A stretch of 5,148 bases of DNA, taken from Pseudomonadota bacterium (GTDB taxonomy: Bacteria > Pseudomonadota > Alphaproteobacteria > Rhizobiales > Xanthobacteraceae). The stretch lies in contig JAKAMD010000265.1 of NCBI GenBank assembly GCA_021823875.1, forward strand, positions 1-5,148. Direction: 5' to 3'. A program made the position numbers and the translations under genes. This document shows positions 1-5,036 of the stretch, in pieces (the first letter of the stretch is position 1; each line of letters starts with the position of its first letter). Below the pieces are notes generated by a model, which made no database searches, was not told the DNA's origin, and worked only from the letters and a program-made list of their open reading frames with translations.

Positions 1-1
1 C

Positions 2-448
2 GTTATCAACGAGGACAATGCCGCCAATTATTGGGAGCGCAGCGACCAGTTTGACATGGCGATCGATCTCACTGCGGGCCGCGAGGGACTCAAGGCTCTG
101 GCCGAGGCGATGCAGCACTGGATCGCGCATCTGCTCGGTATTGAGGCAACCATCGAGCCGCTCCAGGAGCTGCGCGAGGTGCCGCTGACCTGGTATGTCG
201 GGCTCGATGCCGATGCGACCCACATCGGCGACATGCTGTGGAACGACGAGGAGATCGACGACGCCACCATGTCGCGGGTGGTGGGCCTGTTCGACCTGCG
301 CTTCCGGGATTCGGCGGTGATGATCGACAAGGTGCGCGGCGACCCGGTCTATTTGATCCTTGCCGCCACGCCCGACCGGCTGATCCGCATGAAGCCGCAG
401 AACTTGGTCACCGGCCTGCCGATCCGCCATCTTGAGGCGGTGAGCTAG
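2..448 (+). CDS. DUF6352 family protein, C-terminal part (5' end outside window)
   Basis: The reading frame is open from the first bases of the window to a TAG at 446-448, giving about 148 residues. It has no start here: an internal ATG at 56 lies inside conserved sequence (NAANYWERSDQFDMAIDL), so the real start is upstream. The pattern YWxRSDxFDxxIDL, then a W-x-x-H-x-L segment (about residues 40-45), WYVGLDADA (about 63-71), DPVYLILA and a closing RMKPQNLVTGLP matches the C-terminal half of DUF6352 proteins as I remember them; these are roughly 300 residues or more. Function is unknown, and members tend to lie beside formate dehydrogenase genes, which fits the TorD, Tat-target, DUF3305 and DUF3306 genes further along. 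No signal peptide or membrane segment is visible in this part. Its stop overlaps the stop of the convergent chemoreceptor gene. The frame is certain; the family name is from memory. Confidence 0.85.
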   Translation, partial: VINEDNAANYWERSDQFDMAIDLTAGREGLKALAEAMQHWIAHLLGIEATIEPLQELREVPLTWYVGLDADATHIGDMLWNDEEIDDATMSRVVGLFDLRFRDSAVMIDKVRGDPVYLILAATPDRLIRMKPQNLVTGLPIRHLEAVS

Positions 449-2253
449 AACTCCTCCCAATCGGCGTCGGCTTTGAGTGCGGTCGCGCCCGTCGTTGGCA
501 GGCGCTTGGCGGGTTGCCGTTCCAGCTTCTTGACGGCGGCCGGAGCGTTCGCCGTCGACGGCGCGACGGATTTCGATTTCGCTGCCGGCTTCTCAACCGC
601 TTTCGAGACAGCCGGGGCGCTCGCGCCCACTGCACTATGGCCGACCTTGAAATAAGCGACTTGGGCGTCCATCGCCCTGGCCTGCTGCTCGAGCGTCTTT
701 GCAGTCGCCGCGTTTTCTTCCACCAACGCCGAATTCTGTTGGGTGACCTCGTCCATCTGGGTCAGCGCCTTGTTGATCTGCTCGAGGCCGGTGGCCTGCT
801 CGGCGCTGGCATTGGCGATATCACCGACAATCGCCGCCACCTTTTGGATCGAGGCGACGATCTCTTTGAGCGATTCGCCCGCTTTGTTGACGAGTTCGAC
901 ACCGTCTTTGACCTGGCTGCCGGAATTGACGATCAGGTCCTTGATATCCTTGGCGGCTTGTGACGAACGCTGCGCCAGCGTGCGCACTTCCGAAGCCACC
1001 ACCGCGAAACCGCGCCCGGCCTCGCCGGCGCGCGCCGCTTCCACCGCGGCATTGAGGGCGAGTAGGTTGGTCTGGCGCGCGATCTCGTCGATCACGCCGA
1101 TGATGTCGGAAATCTTGCGCGAAGACTCCTCGATGCGCGCCATCGCGCTCACCGCTTCGCCGACCACGGCGCCGCCGTGTTCCGCCACGCGATTGGTCTC
1201 CGTCGCAAAATCATTAGCCTGACGGGCATTTTCTGCGTTCTTTTTGACGGTGGCGGAAATCTGTTCCATCGAGGCGGAAGTTTCTTCCAGGCTCGCCGCC
1301 TGTTCCTCGGTGCGTTGCGACAGATCGGTCGTGCTGCCGGAAATCTCGGCCGAAGCGCCGGTCACCTCGCTCGCCGCCACTTTAATATTGCTCACCGCTG
1401 CGCCGACCTTGTCCACGATCATCTGGACCGCGGTTGCGATCTCGCCGATCTCATCCTTGCGGCCCGGGATCGCCACCGCGACGGCGAAATCGCCAGCCGC
1501 TACCTCGTTGATAGGCTTTCGCAGCGCGGCCAGTGGTCTGGCAATCGACATGAAGCCGAACACGGCCGATCCGATCAGCACCAGCACGGCGAGCGCGCCC
1601 AGGACGATCTCAAACTTCTCCGCCCGGGCCGCAGCTTGCGCGGACGCGGTCCGCACCTGCTTGACCATGGCAAACGCATTGTCGGTACCCTGGTCGATCA
1701 GGCCTTCCATCTCCTTCCCCAGCGGCAAAATCTTGTCGGTGAGGGCGTGCTGAATCTCGTCGCTGAGAGAGGCAATCTGCATGGCGCCGTCTATCGACGC
1801 CTTGCCCGACAGATCGAGCGCCTTCGCCTTGGCCCCGCCGATCTGTTTGGTCAACGCTATGTATTTGTCGTTGAGGGCCCGCAATTTCGTGAGGTTTGCG
1901 CGCCGCTGCGCGTCCGCGATCTGTGGAATGATGAATTCGAGATACTTGTCAATGATCAAATGATGACGCGCGGCTTCCTGTTCCGCGGTGGCCAACTCCG
2001 CGCTGCCCGCCGCCGTGCGAATATCATGCGCGTTAGCCTGCAGACTACGGAAGCTGGTCTTCATTTGGGTTAGACCGAGTTGCAATTCGCGCTGAAAGTT
2101 GACGTCCACATCGGCCTTTTTCAGGCTCGAGTCCGTCATCAGCGCGGCGCCGACGATCCCGGCCACCAACAAAATGCTCAGCCCGGACATAATGGCGAGC
2201 TTGGTGGCAATGCGAATGTTCGAGAGCGAGCGGAATTTGGGAAGAGATAACAT
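445..2253 (-). CDS. Methyl-accepting chemotaxis protein (transmembrane chemoreceptor)
   Basis: 602 residues. The N-terminus has a basic segment and a first membrane helix (about 17-40), then a mostly helical periplasmic region without cysteine (about 41-214, size like a four-helix-bundle ligand domain), a second membrane helix (about 215-237), a HAMP domain (about 238-290) and a long coiled-coil signalling domain (about 300-535). The CheA/CheW-contacting hairpin tip is clear: IDEIARQTNLLALNAAVEAA followed by RAGEAGRGFAVVASEVR. Gln/Glu pairs in the flanking helices (for example RTEEQAASLEET) are likely methylation sites. A flexible Ala/Lys/Pro-rich linker (about 541-597) ends in DWEEF, which fits the xWxxF tether for CheR/CheB. 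The ATG at 2253 is chosen because AGGA lies 7 bases upstream and the protein then begins just before the membrane helix; a TTG at 2352 would add 33 non-conserved residues. The ligand cannot be read from sequence. The gene lies on the opposite strand between FDH-associated genes. Confidence 0.95.
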   Translation of the reverse strand: MLSLPKFRSLSNIRIATKLAIMSGLSILLVAGIVGAALMTDSSLKKADVDVNFQRELQLGLTQMKTSFRSLQANAHDIRTAAGSAELATAEQEAARHHLIIDKYLEFIIPQIADAQRRANLTKLRALNDKYIALTKQIGGAKAKALDLSGKASIDGAMQIASLSDEIQHALTDKILPLGKEMEGLIDQGTDNAFAMVKQVRTASAQAAARAEKFEIVLGALAVLVLIGSAVFGFMSIARPLAALRKPINEVAAGDFAVAVAIPGRKDEIGEIATAVQMIVDKVGAAVSNIKVAASEVTGASAEISGSTTDLSQRTEEQAASLEETSASMEQISATVKKNAENARQANDFATETNRVAEHGGAVVGEAVSAMARIEESSRKISDIIGVIDEIARQTNLLALNAAVEAARAGEAGRGFAVVASEVRTLAQRSSQAAKDIKDLIVNSGSQVKDGVELVNKAGESLKEIVASIQKVAAIVGDIANASAEQATGLEQINKALTQMDEVTQQNSALVEENAATAKTLEQQARAMDAQVAYFKVGHSAVGASAPAVSKAVEKPAAKSKSVAPSTANAPAAVKKLERQPAKRLPTTGATALKADADWEEF

Positions 2254-2260
2254 CGCGTAT

Positions 2261-2264
2261 TCCT
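2261..2264 (-). promoter_or_regulatory. Ribosome binding site of the chemoreceptor gene
   Basis: Read on the minus strand this is AGGA, seven bases before the ATG at 2253. It decides the start in favour of 2253 over the TTG at 2352, which has no comparable site. Confidence 0.6.
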
Positions 2265-2510
2265 GCGAGTTCGGCGACTCGACTACTGCGGCTGGAGGCG
2301 AGACGGGGGTCTTCAAGACGCCGTCTTGTCTTGAAGCGGACGTTATGAACAACGATTTAGCGGGCGCGGGATTGGCGCATCACGAGCAGGCGGACACTAA
2401 AATAGCGCCGTAACGAAAACTTTAATTGCATTGCGATAGAGAGAGTTATTCTCGTTTGATCAGATGGATTAACATTTCTTTCCGCTGGCAGGGGCTTCTC
2501 GCGACTGCGC

Positions 2511-2530
2511 CGGCATGCCTTGAGATGCCG
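2511..2530. repeat. Inverted repeat, 6-bp arms (hairpin)
   Basis: CGGCAT at 2511-2516 and ATGCCG at 2525-2530 are perfect inverted arms around an 8-base loop, followed by CTTTT on the plus strand. The stem is short and the T tract only four bases, so a real terminator is doubtful. It could be part of the 5' leader of the TorD-led operon, which starts about 100 bases downstream, or an operator, or chance in GC-rich DNA. Confidence 0.35.
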
Positions 2531-2613
2531 CTTTTGGCCCGCCAAGGCTCCAACGCGGTGGTTTTGCGCCATTGACCCGCCCTGTGGGCCGCCGTTACCT
2601 TGGACCGGTATTT

Positions 2614-2618
2614 AGGGG
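2614..2618 (+). promoter_or_regulatory. Purine-rich stretch, possible ribosome binding site of TorD-like gene
   Basis: AGGGG lies 12 bases before ATG 2631 (long) and 3 bases before GTG 2622 (short). Neither spacing is ideal, which leaves the start of the TorD-like gene ambiguous by three codons; the helix-turn-helix domain is intact with either. Confidence 0.35.
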
Positions 2619-2630
2619 CGAGTGGTATCG

Positions 2631-3404
2631 ATGCGCGATTCGGGCCTCAGCGAGGCGATCCGCGCCGTCGGCGGCGTGAGCGAACTCGCGCGTCTAATCG
2701 GCATTTCGCAGCCTTCGGTATCGAACTGGACGCGCGTGCCGGCCGAGCGCGTGCTCGCCGTCGAAGCCGCCACCGGCGTCGACCGTGGTGTGCTGCGGCC
2801 CGATCTTTACGGTGCGGGGCAGAGCGGCGAGATCGATGACGTCGATGTTGCGCGCGCACAGGAATACGCACTGCTCGCCGCGCTGCTGTTGCGCGCACCC
2901 GACGCCAAGCTGCTCGCCAATCTCGCCACGCTGCGCGGCGACGCCAGCCCGCTCGGGCTTGCCCATGCTGCGCTCGCCGAAGCAGCTGCCGGTGCGCGTG
3001 CCGAGAGTGTCGAACGCGAGTACTTCAATCTGTTCATCGGGCTCGGGCGCGGCGAATTGCTGCCCTACGGTTCCTATTATCTCACCGGCTTCCTGCAGGA
3101 GCGCCCGCTGGCACGCCTGCGCGACGATCTCAATCAGATTGGGATTGCGCGCGCCGAAGCCGTGGTCGAGCCGGAAGATCATGCCGGCATTTTGTGCGAG
3201 ATCATGGCCGGACTCGCAGGCGGGCAATTGCCGGCGCCGAAAGATTCCGACCGTCTGATCTTCGACCGTCACCTGCGGCCGTGGATAGCGCATTTTTTCG
3301 CCGACCTCGAAAAAGCCGAGGCGGCGGAATTCTACCGGTGCGTCGGGCGCGTCGGCCGTGTGTTCATGGAAATAGAAACCGAAGCTTTCGATTTGCCAAC
3401 GTGA
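2631..3404 (+). CDS. TorD-family molybdoenzyme chaperone with N-terminal helix-turn-helix domain
   Basis: 257 residues. Residues 5-60 form a Cro/YdaS-like helix-turn-helix: GLSEAIRAVGGVSELARLIG, then ISQPSVSNW as turn plus recognition helix, ending in the VPAER...VEAATG...LRPDLY pattern typical of YdaS-like proteins. Residues about 72-250 are an all-helical TorD/DmsD-type domain: EYFNLFIGLGRGELLPYGSYY (130-150), the EPEDHAGILCEIM segment (180-192) matching the family's E-x-DH motif, then HLRPWIAHFFADL and FYRCVGRVGRVFMEIE. TorD-family proteins bind Tat signal peptides and assist cofactor loading of molybdoenzymes in the cytoplasm; here the client is presumably formate dehydrogenase, since a Tat-motif peptide follows 38 bases later. 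Ordinary TorD proteins are about 200 residues and lack a DNA-binding domain, so the fusion explains the extra length. The start is uncertain: ATG 2631 is used, but GTG 2622 is in frame and adds three residues. Confidence 0.88.
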   Translation: MRDSGLSEAIRAVGGVSELARLIGISQPSVSNWTRVPAERVLAVEAATGVDRGVLRPDLYGAGQSGEIDDVDVARAQEYALLAALLLRAPDAKLLANLATLRGDASPLGLAHAALAEAAAGARAESVEREYFNLFIGLGRGELLPYGSYYLTGFLQERPLARLRDDLNQIGIARAEAVVEPEDHAGILCEIMAGLAGGQLPAPKDSDRLIFDRHLRPWIAHFFADLEKAEAAEFYRCVGRVGRVFMEIETEAFDLPT

Positions 3405-3430
3405 GTCGCGACAATCGGTCATAAAACGTC

Positions 3431-3438
3431 GAGGAGGG
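3431..3438 (+). promoter_or_regulatory. Strong ribosome binding site before the small Tat peptide gene
   Basis: GAGGAGGG ends four bases before ATG 3443. It is the best match to the 16S anti-Shine-Dalgarno sequence among the recognised genes in the window, and it supports the 66-residue frame as a genuine, well-translated gene. Confidence 0.75.
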
Positions 3439-3442
3439 AACG

Positions 3443-3643
3443 ATGCAGGACGATAACAAGACCGGAGTGGCACGCCGCGATTTTCTGCGCGCCTTGGGCG
3501 CCGGTGCGGGGCTGGCGGCGATCGCCGCCGCTGCCGCGACGGGCGAGGCTGCCGCCACCGAAACCCCGGCGGAAGCCAAGAAGAATCGCTACAATCCCAA
3601 TGCCGAAGACGTGAAGAACTATTACCGGGTCAACCGCTACTGA
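3443..3643 (+). CDS. Formate dehydrogenase region Tat-target small protein
   Basis: 66 residues. The N-terminus carries the twin-arginine motif ARRDFLRALG (R11-R12), followed by an Ala/Gly hydrophobic stretch (about 17-40) and Ala-rich positions that could be cleaved. What remains is a short polar tail, about 25-30 residues, ending NYYRVNRY. This layout matches the family known as 'formate dehydrogenase region TAT target' (TIGR02811), small proteins found beside formate dehydrogenase genes. The role is not established. The sequence predicts either export of a very short peptide or retention as a membrane-anchored peptide that recruits Tat machinery or the enzyme. The gene lies 38 bases after the TorD-like gene and 31 before the DUF3305 gene, so the three are probably co-transcribed. 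The start is fixed by the strong upstream ribosome binding site. The family call is firm, the function is not. Confidence 0.9.
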   Translation: MQDDNKTGVARRDFLRALGAGAGLAAIAAAAATGEAAATETPAEAKKNRYNPNAEDVKNYYRVNRY

Positions 3644-3662
3644 GCGGATCGACCTCGTCAGT

Positions 3663-3666
3663 GGAG
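3663..3666 (+). promoter_or_regulatory. Ribosome binding site selecting the GTG start of the DUF3305 gene
   Basis: GGAG lies eight bases before GTG 3675. The alternative ATG at 3693 has no purine-rich site at a suitable distance, so GTG 3675 is preferred. Confidence 0.55.
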
Positions 3667-3674
3667 CAGCAGGC

Positions 3675-4187
3675 GTGCCGGCCGATGCCGTGATGCCCAT
3701 CAGCGTCGTGGTCGAGCGACGCAAGGCCAAGGAAACTTGGCTCGACGACCTGTGGCGGCCGATCGGTGTGCTGGCGAACGCCGCCGCCGCCGAATGCGGC
3801 CGCCTGCTGGCCGAGGGCTGGGCGCAATACCAGGGCGGTATGCTCGACCTGGAACTGTTCCGCGGCGAGACCGAGGGCTACCTCACCAACCTGTCGCAGA
3901 ATCCCCCGGTGGTCTACGTCGTGCTGCGGCGTAACGAGAGCGGGGAAGGGCTCGCCTTCACGCCGTTCCTTGCCACCGTCTGCCCCTATGAGGCGATGGG
4001 CTACAGCGAAGGCAATGACGACGTGGTCGAAGGCGTGCCGATGCCACCCGAGATCGTAGGGTGGCTGCAGGATTTCGTGACGCGCCATCACGTCGACGTG
4101 CCGTTCAAGAAGCGCAAGAACCGCAGGCACGAAGACGACTATGGCGGCAAGCAGCCGCGCGCCGCCGGCGAATGGAGCGCATCGTGA
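3675..4187 (+). CDS. DUF3305 family protein
   Basis: 170 residues from a GTG start. The family pattern is visible near the N-terminus: ISVVVERRKAKETWLDDLWR followed by PIGVL (about 9-33), with conserved VVVERR and the WxxxxWRP tryptophans. A central strand-rich part contains GGMLDLELFRGETEGYLTNL and PPVVYVVLRR, and the C-terminus is strongly basic (FKKRKNRR, about 143-150) then disordered. There is no signal peptide or membrane helix, so it is likely cytoplasmic. DUF3305 has no assigned reaction; its genes sit next to DUF3306, TorD-like and Tat-target genes in formate dehydrogenase loci, which suggests a role in assembly or regulation of that enzyme (inference). GTG 3675 is preferred over ATG 3693 on ribosome binding site grounds, although the conserved region begins near ATG 3693. 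The end overlaps the DUF3306 start by four bases, indicating translational coupling. Confidence 0.88.
   Translation: MPADAVMPISVVVERRKAKETWLDDLWRPIGVLANAAAAECGRLLAEGWAQYQGGMLDLELFRGETEGYLTNLSQNPPVVYVVLRRNESGEGLAFTPFLATVCPYEAMGYSEGNDDVVEGVPMPPEIVGWLQDFVTRHHVDVPFKKRKNRRHEDDYGGKQPRAAGEWSAS
4174..4177 (+). promoter_or_regulatory. Ribosome binding site selecting the GTG start of the DUF3306 gene
   Basis: GGAG inside the end of the DUF3305 gene lies six bases before GTG 4184. The same bases overlap the alternative ATG 4172, which lacks a site of its own, so GTG 4184 is preferred. Confidence 0.55.
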
Positions 4188-4813
4188 GCGAGACCAAGGG
4201 CGAGGCCAAGAGCCCGCTGTCGCGCTGGTCCGAGCGCAAGCTGGCGGCGGGCCGCGGCGATGCGCTTGATGAGCCGGCGGCGGAAGGTCAAGCTGCCGAG
4301 CCGCCGCCCGTCGAAGCAACATCGCCAGCCGATGCGCCGGCCGAGCCATCGGAGGCGCCGGCGCTGCCCTCGGTCGACGAGCTCGATTTCCAATCGGACT
4401 ACACGCAGTTCCTGACCAAGAACGTGCCGGAGGCGCTGCGGCGCGCAGCGCTACGCAAATTGTGGGCGAGCGATCCGGTGCTGGCCAATCTCGACGGTCT
4501 CAACGACTACGACGAAGACTTCAATGTCGTCGACCAAGTCATCACCCTGGCGCAGAGCAGTTACCAGCCAGGTCTCGGCTATCTCGACGAGGCCGAGAAG
4601 AAGCTCGCGCAAATCGACGAAGCGCTTGGGAGCGGAACCCCTGATTTGCCAATCACACCGGCGCAAATTGCCTCTGGCGCGGACGATGATGCCTTGCGCG
4701 ACAATCGCGACGTTAATGCAGCGTCGTCTGAACCGACTGATGCGCCGCAACAGTCCGCCGACACGGCGGTCGAGCAAGCTTCGCCGGAACCGGCGAAAGA
4801 CTCTGACAAATAA
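4184..4813 (+). CDS. DUF3306 family protein
   Basis: 209 residues from GTG 4184. The N-terminal PLSRWSERKL (about 11-20) is the family's signature start. A Pro/Ala/Glu-rich linker follows (about 28-65), then the conserved core with SDYTQFLTKNVPEALRRAAL (71-90), RKLWASDPVLANLDGLNDYD (91-110) and EDF. The C-terminal third (about 150-209) is acidic, low-complexity and probably disordered. There is no signal peptide or membrane helix. Function is unknown; family genes usually pair with DUF3305 in formate dehydrogenase loci. The start overlaps the DUF3305 stop in GTGA, so the two are probably translationally coupled and may act together. A longer frame reaches upstream to an ATG at 4061, but that part is out-of-frame DUF3305 sequence, Arg/Ala-rich and not conserved; ATG 4172 would add only four residues. 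Confidence 0.88.
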   Translation: MSETKGEAKSPLSRWSERKLAAGRGDALDEPAAEGQAAEPPPVEATSPADAPAEPSEAPALPSVDELDFQSDYTQFLTKNVPEALRRAALRKLWASDPVLANLDGLNDYDEDFNVVDQVITLAQSSYQPGLGYLDEAEKKLAQIDEALGSGTPDLPITPAQIASGADDDALRDNRDVNAASSEPTDAPQQSADTAVEQASPEPAKDSDK

Positions 4814-4833
4814 ATCTGTTCTGCCAGTCTTTC

Positions 4834-4852
4834 GCATTGCGGTGGCAAATGC
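4834..4852. repeat. Imperfect hairpin just after the DUF3306 gene
   Basis: GCATTGC and GCAAATGC pair around a GGTG loop with one bulged A. It starts 20 bases after the DUF3306 stop, where a transcription end signal would be expected, but no T tract follows, so it is recorded only as a possible 3' mRNA structure. Confidence 0.3.
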
Positions 4853-4887
4853 TGCATAGCGAACGATAATGGGTTGGAGCGCGGCCC

Positions 4888-4907
4888 CTCGCGGTAACTC
4901 GCGGTAA
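4888..4907 (+). repeat. Perfect 10-base tandem duplication (CTCGCGGTAA x2)
   Basis: Two identical, directly adjacent copies of CTCGCGGTAA occupy 4888-4897 and 4898-4907, abutting the palindrome that begins at 4908. They could be paired binding sites for a regulator or a recent slippage duplication. Confidence 0.7.
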
Positions 4908-4927
4908 TTTGAAGCACTTGCTTCAAA
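4908..4927. repeat. Perfect palindrome, 9-bp arms, candidate operator
   Basis: TTTGAAGCA (4908-4916) and TGCTTCAAA (4919-4927) are exact inverted copies around a CT spacer. The spacing differs from the Fnr/FixK box (TTG-N8-CAA; here TTG-N12-CAA) and no T run follows, which argues against a terminator. The dyad length suits a dimeric regulator, and it lies just upstream of a TATAAT box, a position compatible with an activator or operator site. The regulator is unknown. Confidence 0.55.
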
Positions 4928-4932
4928 ACTGA

Positions 4933-4960
4933 TTGTGCTGCCATAGCCATGAGCTATAAT
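4933..4960 (+). promoter_or_regulatory. Possible sigma-70-type promoter (TTGTGC / TATAAT)
   Basis: TATAAT at 4955-4960 is a perfect -10 hexamer in an A/T-rich stretch. With a 16-base spacer the -35 would be TTGTGC (4933-4938), only half matching TTGACA, so a promoter of this kind would depend on an activator, possibly through the palindrome immediately upstream. It would drive the reading frame beginning near 5037. Confidence 0.35.
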
Positions 4961-5036
4961 TTTTAAACGTTCTGGTTGCCTAAACAGAACACCCTAGAAA
5001 AAAGCGGCTCGAATAAAGCCAAGGGGAGGGGAGACG

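Larger units (their letters stand above)
2254..2630. other. Divergent intergenic region between chemoreceptor and TorD-like gene
   Basis: About 377 bases lie between two divergent starts and must contain the promoters of both the chemoreceptor gene and the TorD-led operon. The part around 2390-2480 is clearly richer in A/T than the genes, as expected for a promoter zone, but I find no -35/-10 pair good enough to call on either strand, and no TTGAT-N4-ATCAA Fnr/FixK-type box. The only clean secondary structure is the hairpin at 2511-2530. A 71-codon minus-strand frame at 2357-2572 has no recognisable protein character and is not called. Confidence 0.6.
4814..5036. other. Non-coding region after the DUF3306 gene
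   Basis: About 220 bases without a convincing gene on either strand. The second half (about 4905-5020) is markedly more A/T-rich than the flanking genes and holds, in order, a tandem duplication, a palindrome, a TATAAT box and a purine-rich ribosome binding site. This order suggests that the operon ends after DUF3306 and a new, separately controlled transcription unit begins. There is no clear GC-hairpin-plus-T-tract terminator after DUF3306; the nearest hairpin (4834-4852) is imperfect. Confidence 0.6.

Noticed and set aside
1177..2073. 298-codon open frame on the plus strand
   Set aside because: It lies entirely antisense to the chemoreceptor, is rich in Arg/His/Gly and has no recognisable motif; long antisense frames are common in GC-rich DNA.
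2254..2352. 33-codon N-terminal extension of the chemoreceptor to a TTG at 2352
   Set aside because: No ribosome binding site fits the TTG, and the extension is unlike receptor N-termini; ATG 2253 has AGGA seven bases upstream.
2511..2535. Hairpin plus CTTTT as an intrinsic terminator
   Set aside because: Only a 6-bp stem with an 8-base loop and four T residues, and no plus-strand gene upstream would need it.
2357..2572. 71-codon minus-strand frame in the divergent intergenic region
   Set aside because: No motif, no clear ribosome binding site, composition unlike the neighbouring genes, and it covers the expected promoter zone.
2694..3473. 259-codon open frame on the minus strand
   Set aside because: Antisense to the TorD-like gene, whose conserved motifs are unambiguous on the plus strand; the minus product has no family character.
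4061..4183. Upstream extension of the DUF3306 frame to ATG 4061
   Set aside because: It is the shifted frame of the DUF3305 gene, Arg/Ala-rich and without family similarity; the DUF3306 signature starts just after GTG 4184.
4842..4856. Possible sigma-54 promoter (TGGCA...TGC)
   Set aside because: The GG and GC elements are separated by 8 bases instead of the required 10.
4908..4927. Palindrome as a FixK/Fnr box
   Set aside because: The half-sites are TTG-N12-CAA rather than TTG-N8-CAA, so the spacing is wrong for that family.
4579..4950. 123-codon minus-strand frame across the end of DUF3306 and the non-coding region
   Set aside because: Mostly antisense to DUF3306 with Ser/Ala-rich content and no recognisable domain.
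4942..4965. ATAGC-CATGA-GCTAT hairpin followed by a T run, as a terminator
   Set aside because: The stem is only 5 bp with few G/C pairs and overlaps the TATAAT box, which makes a promoter at least as likely.
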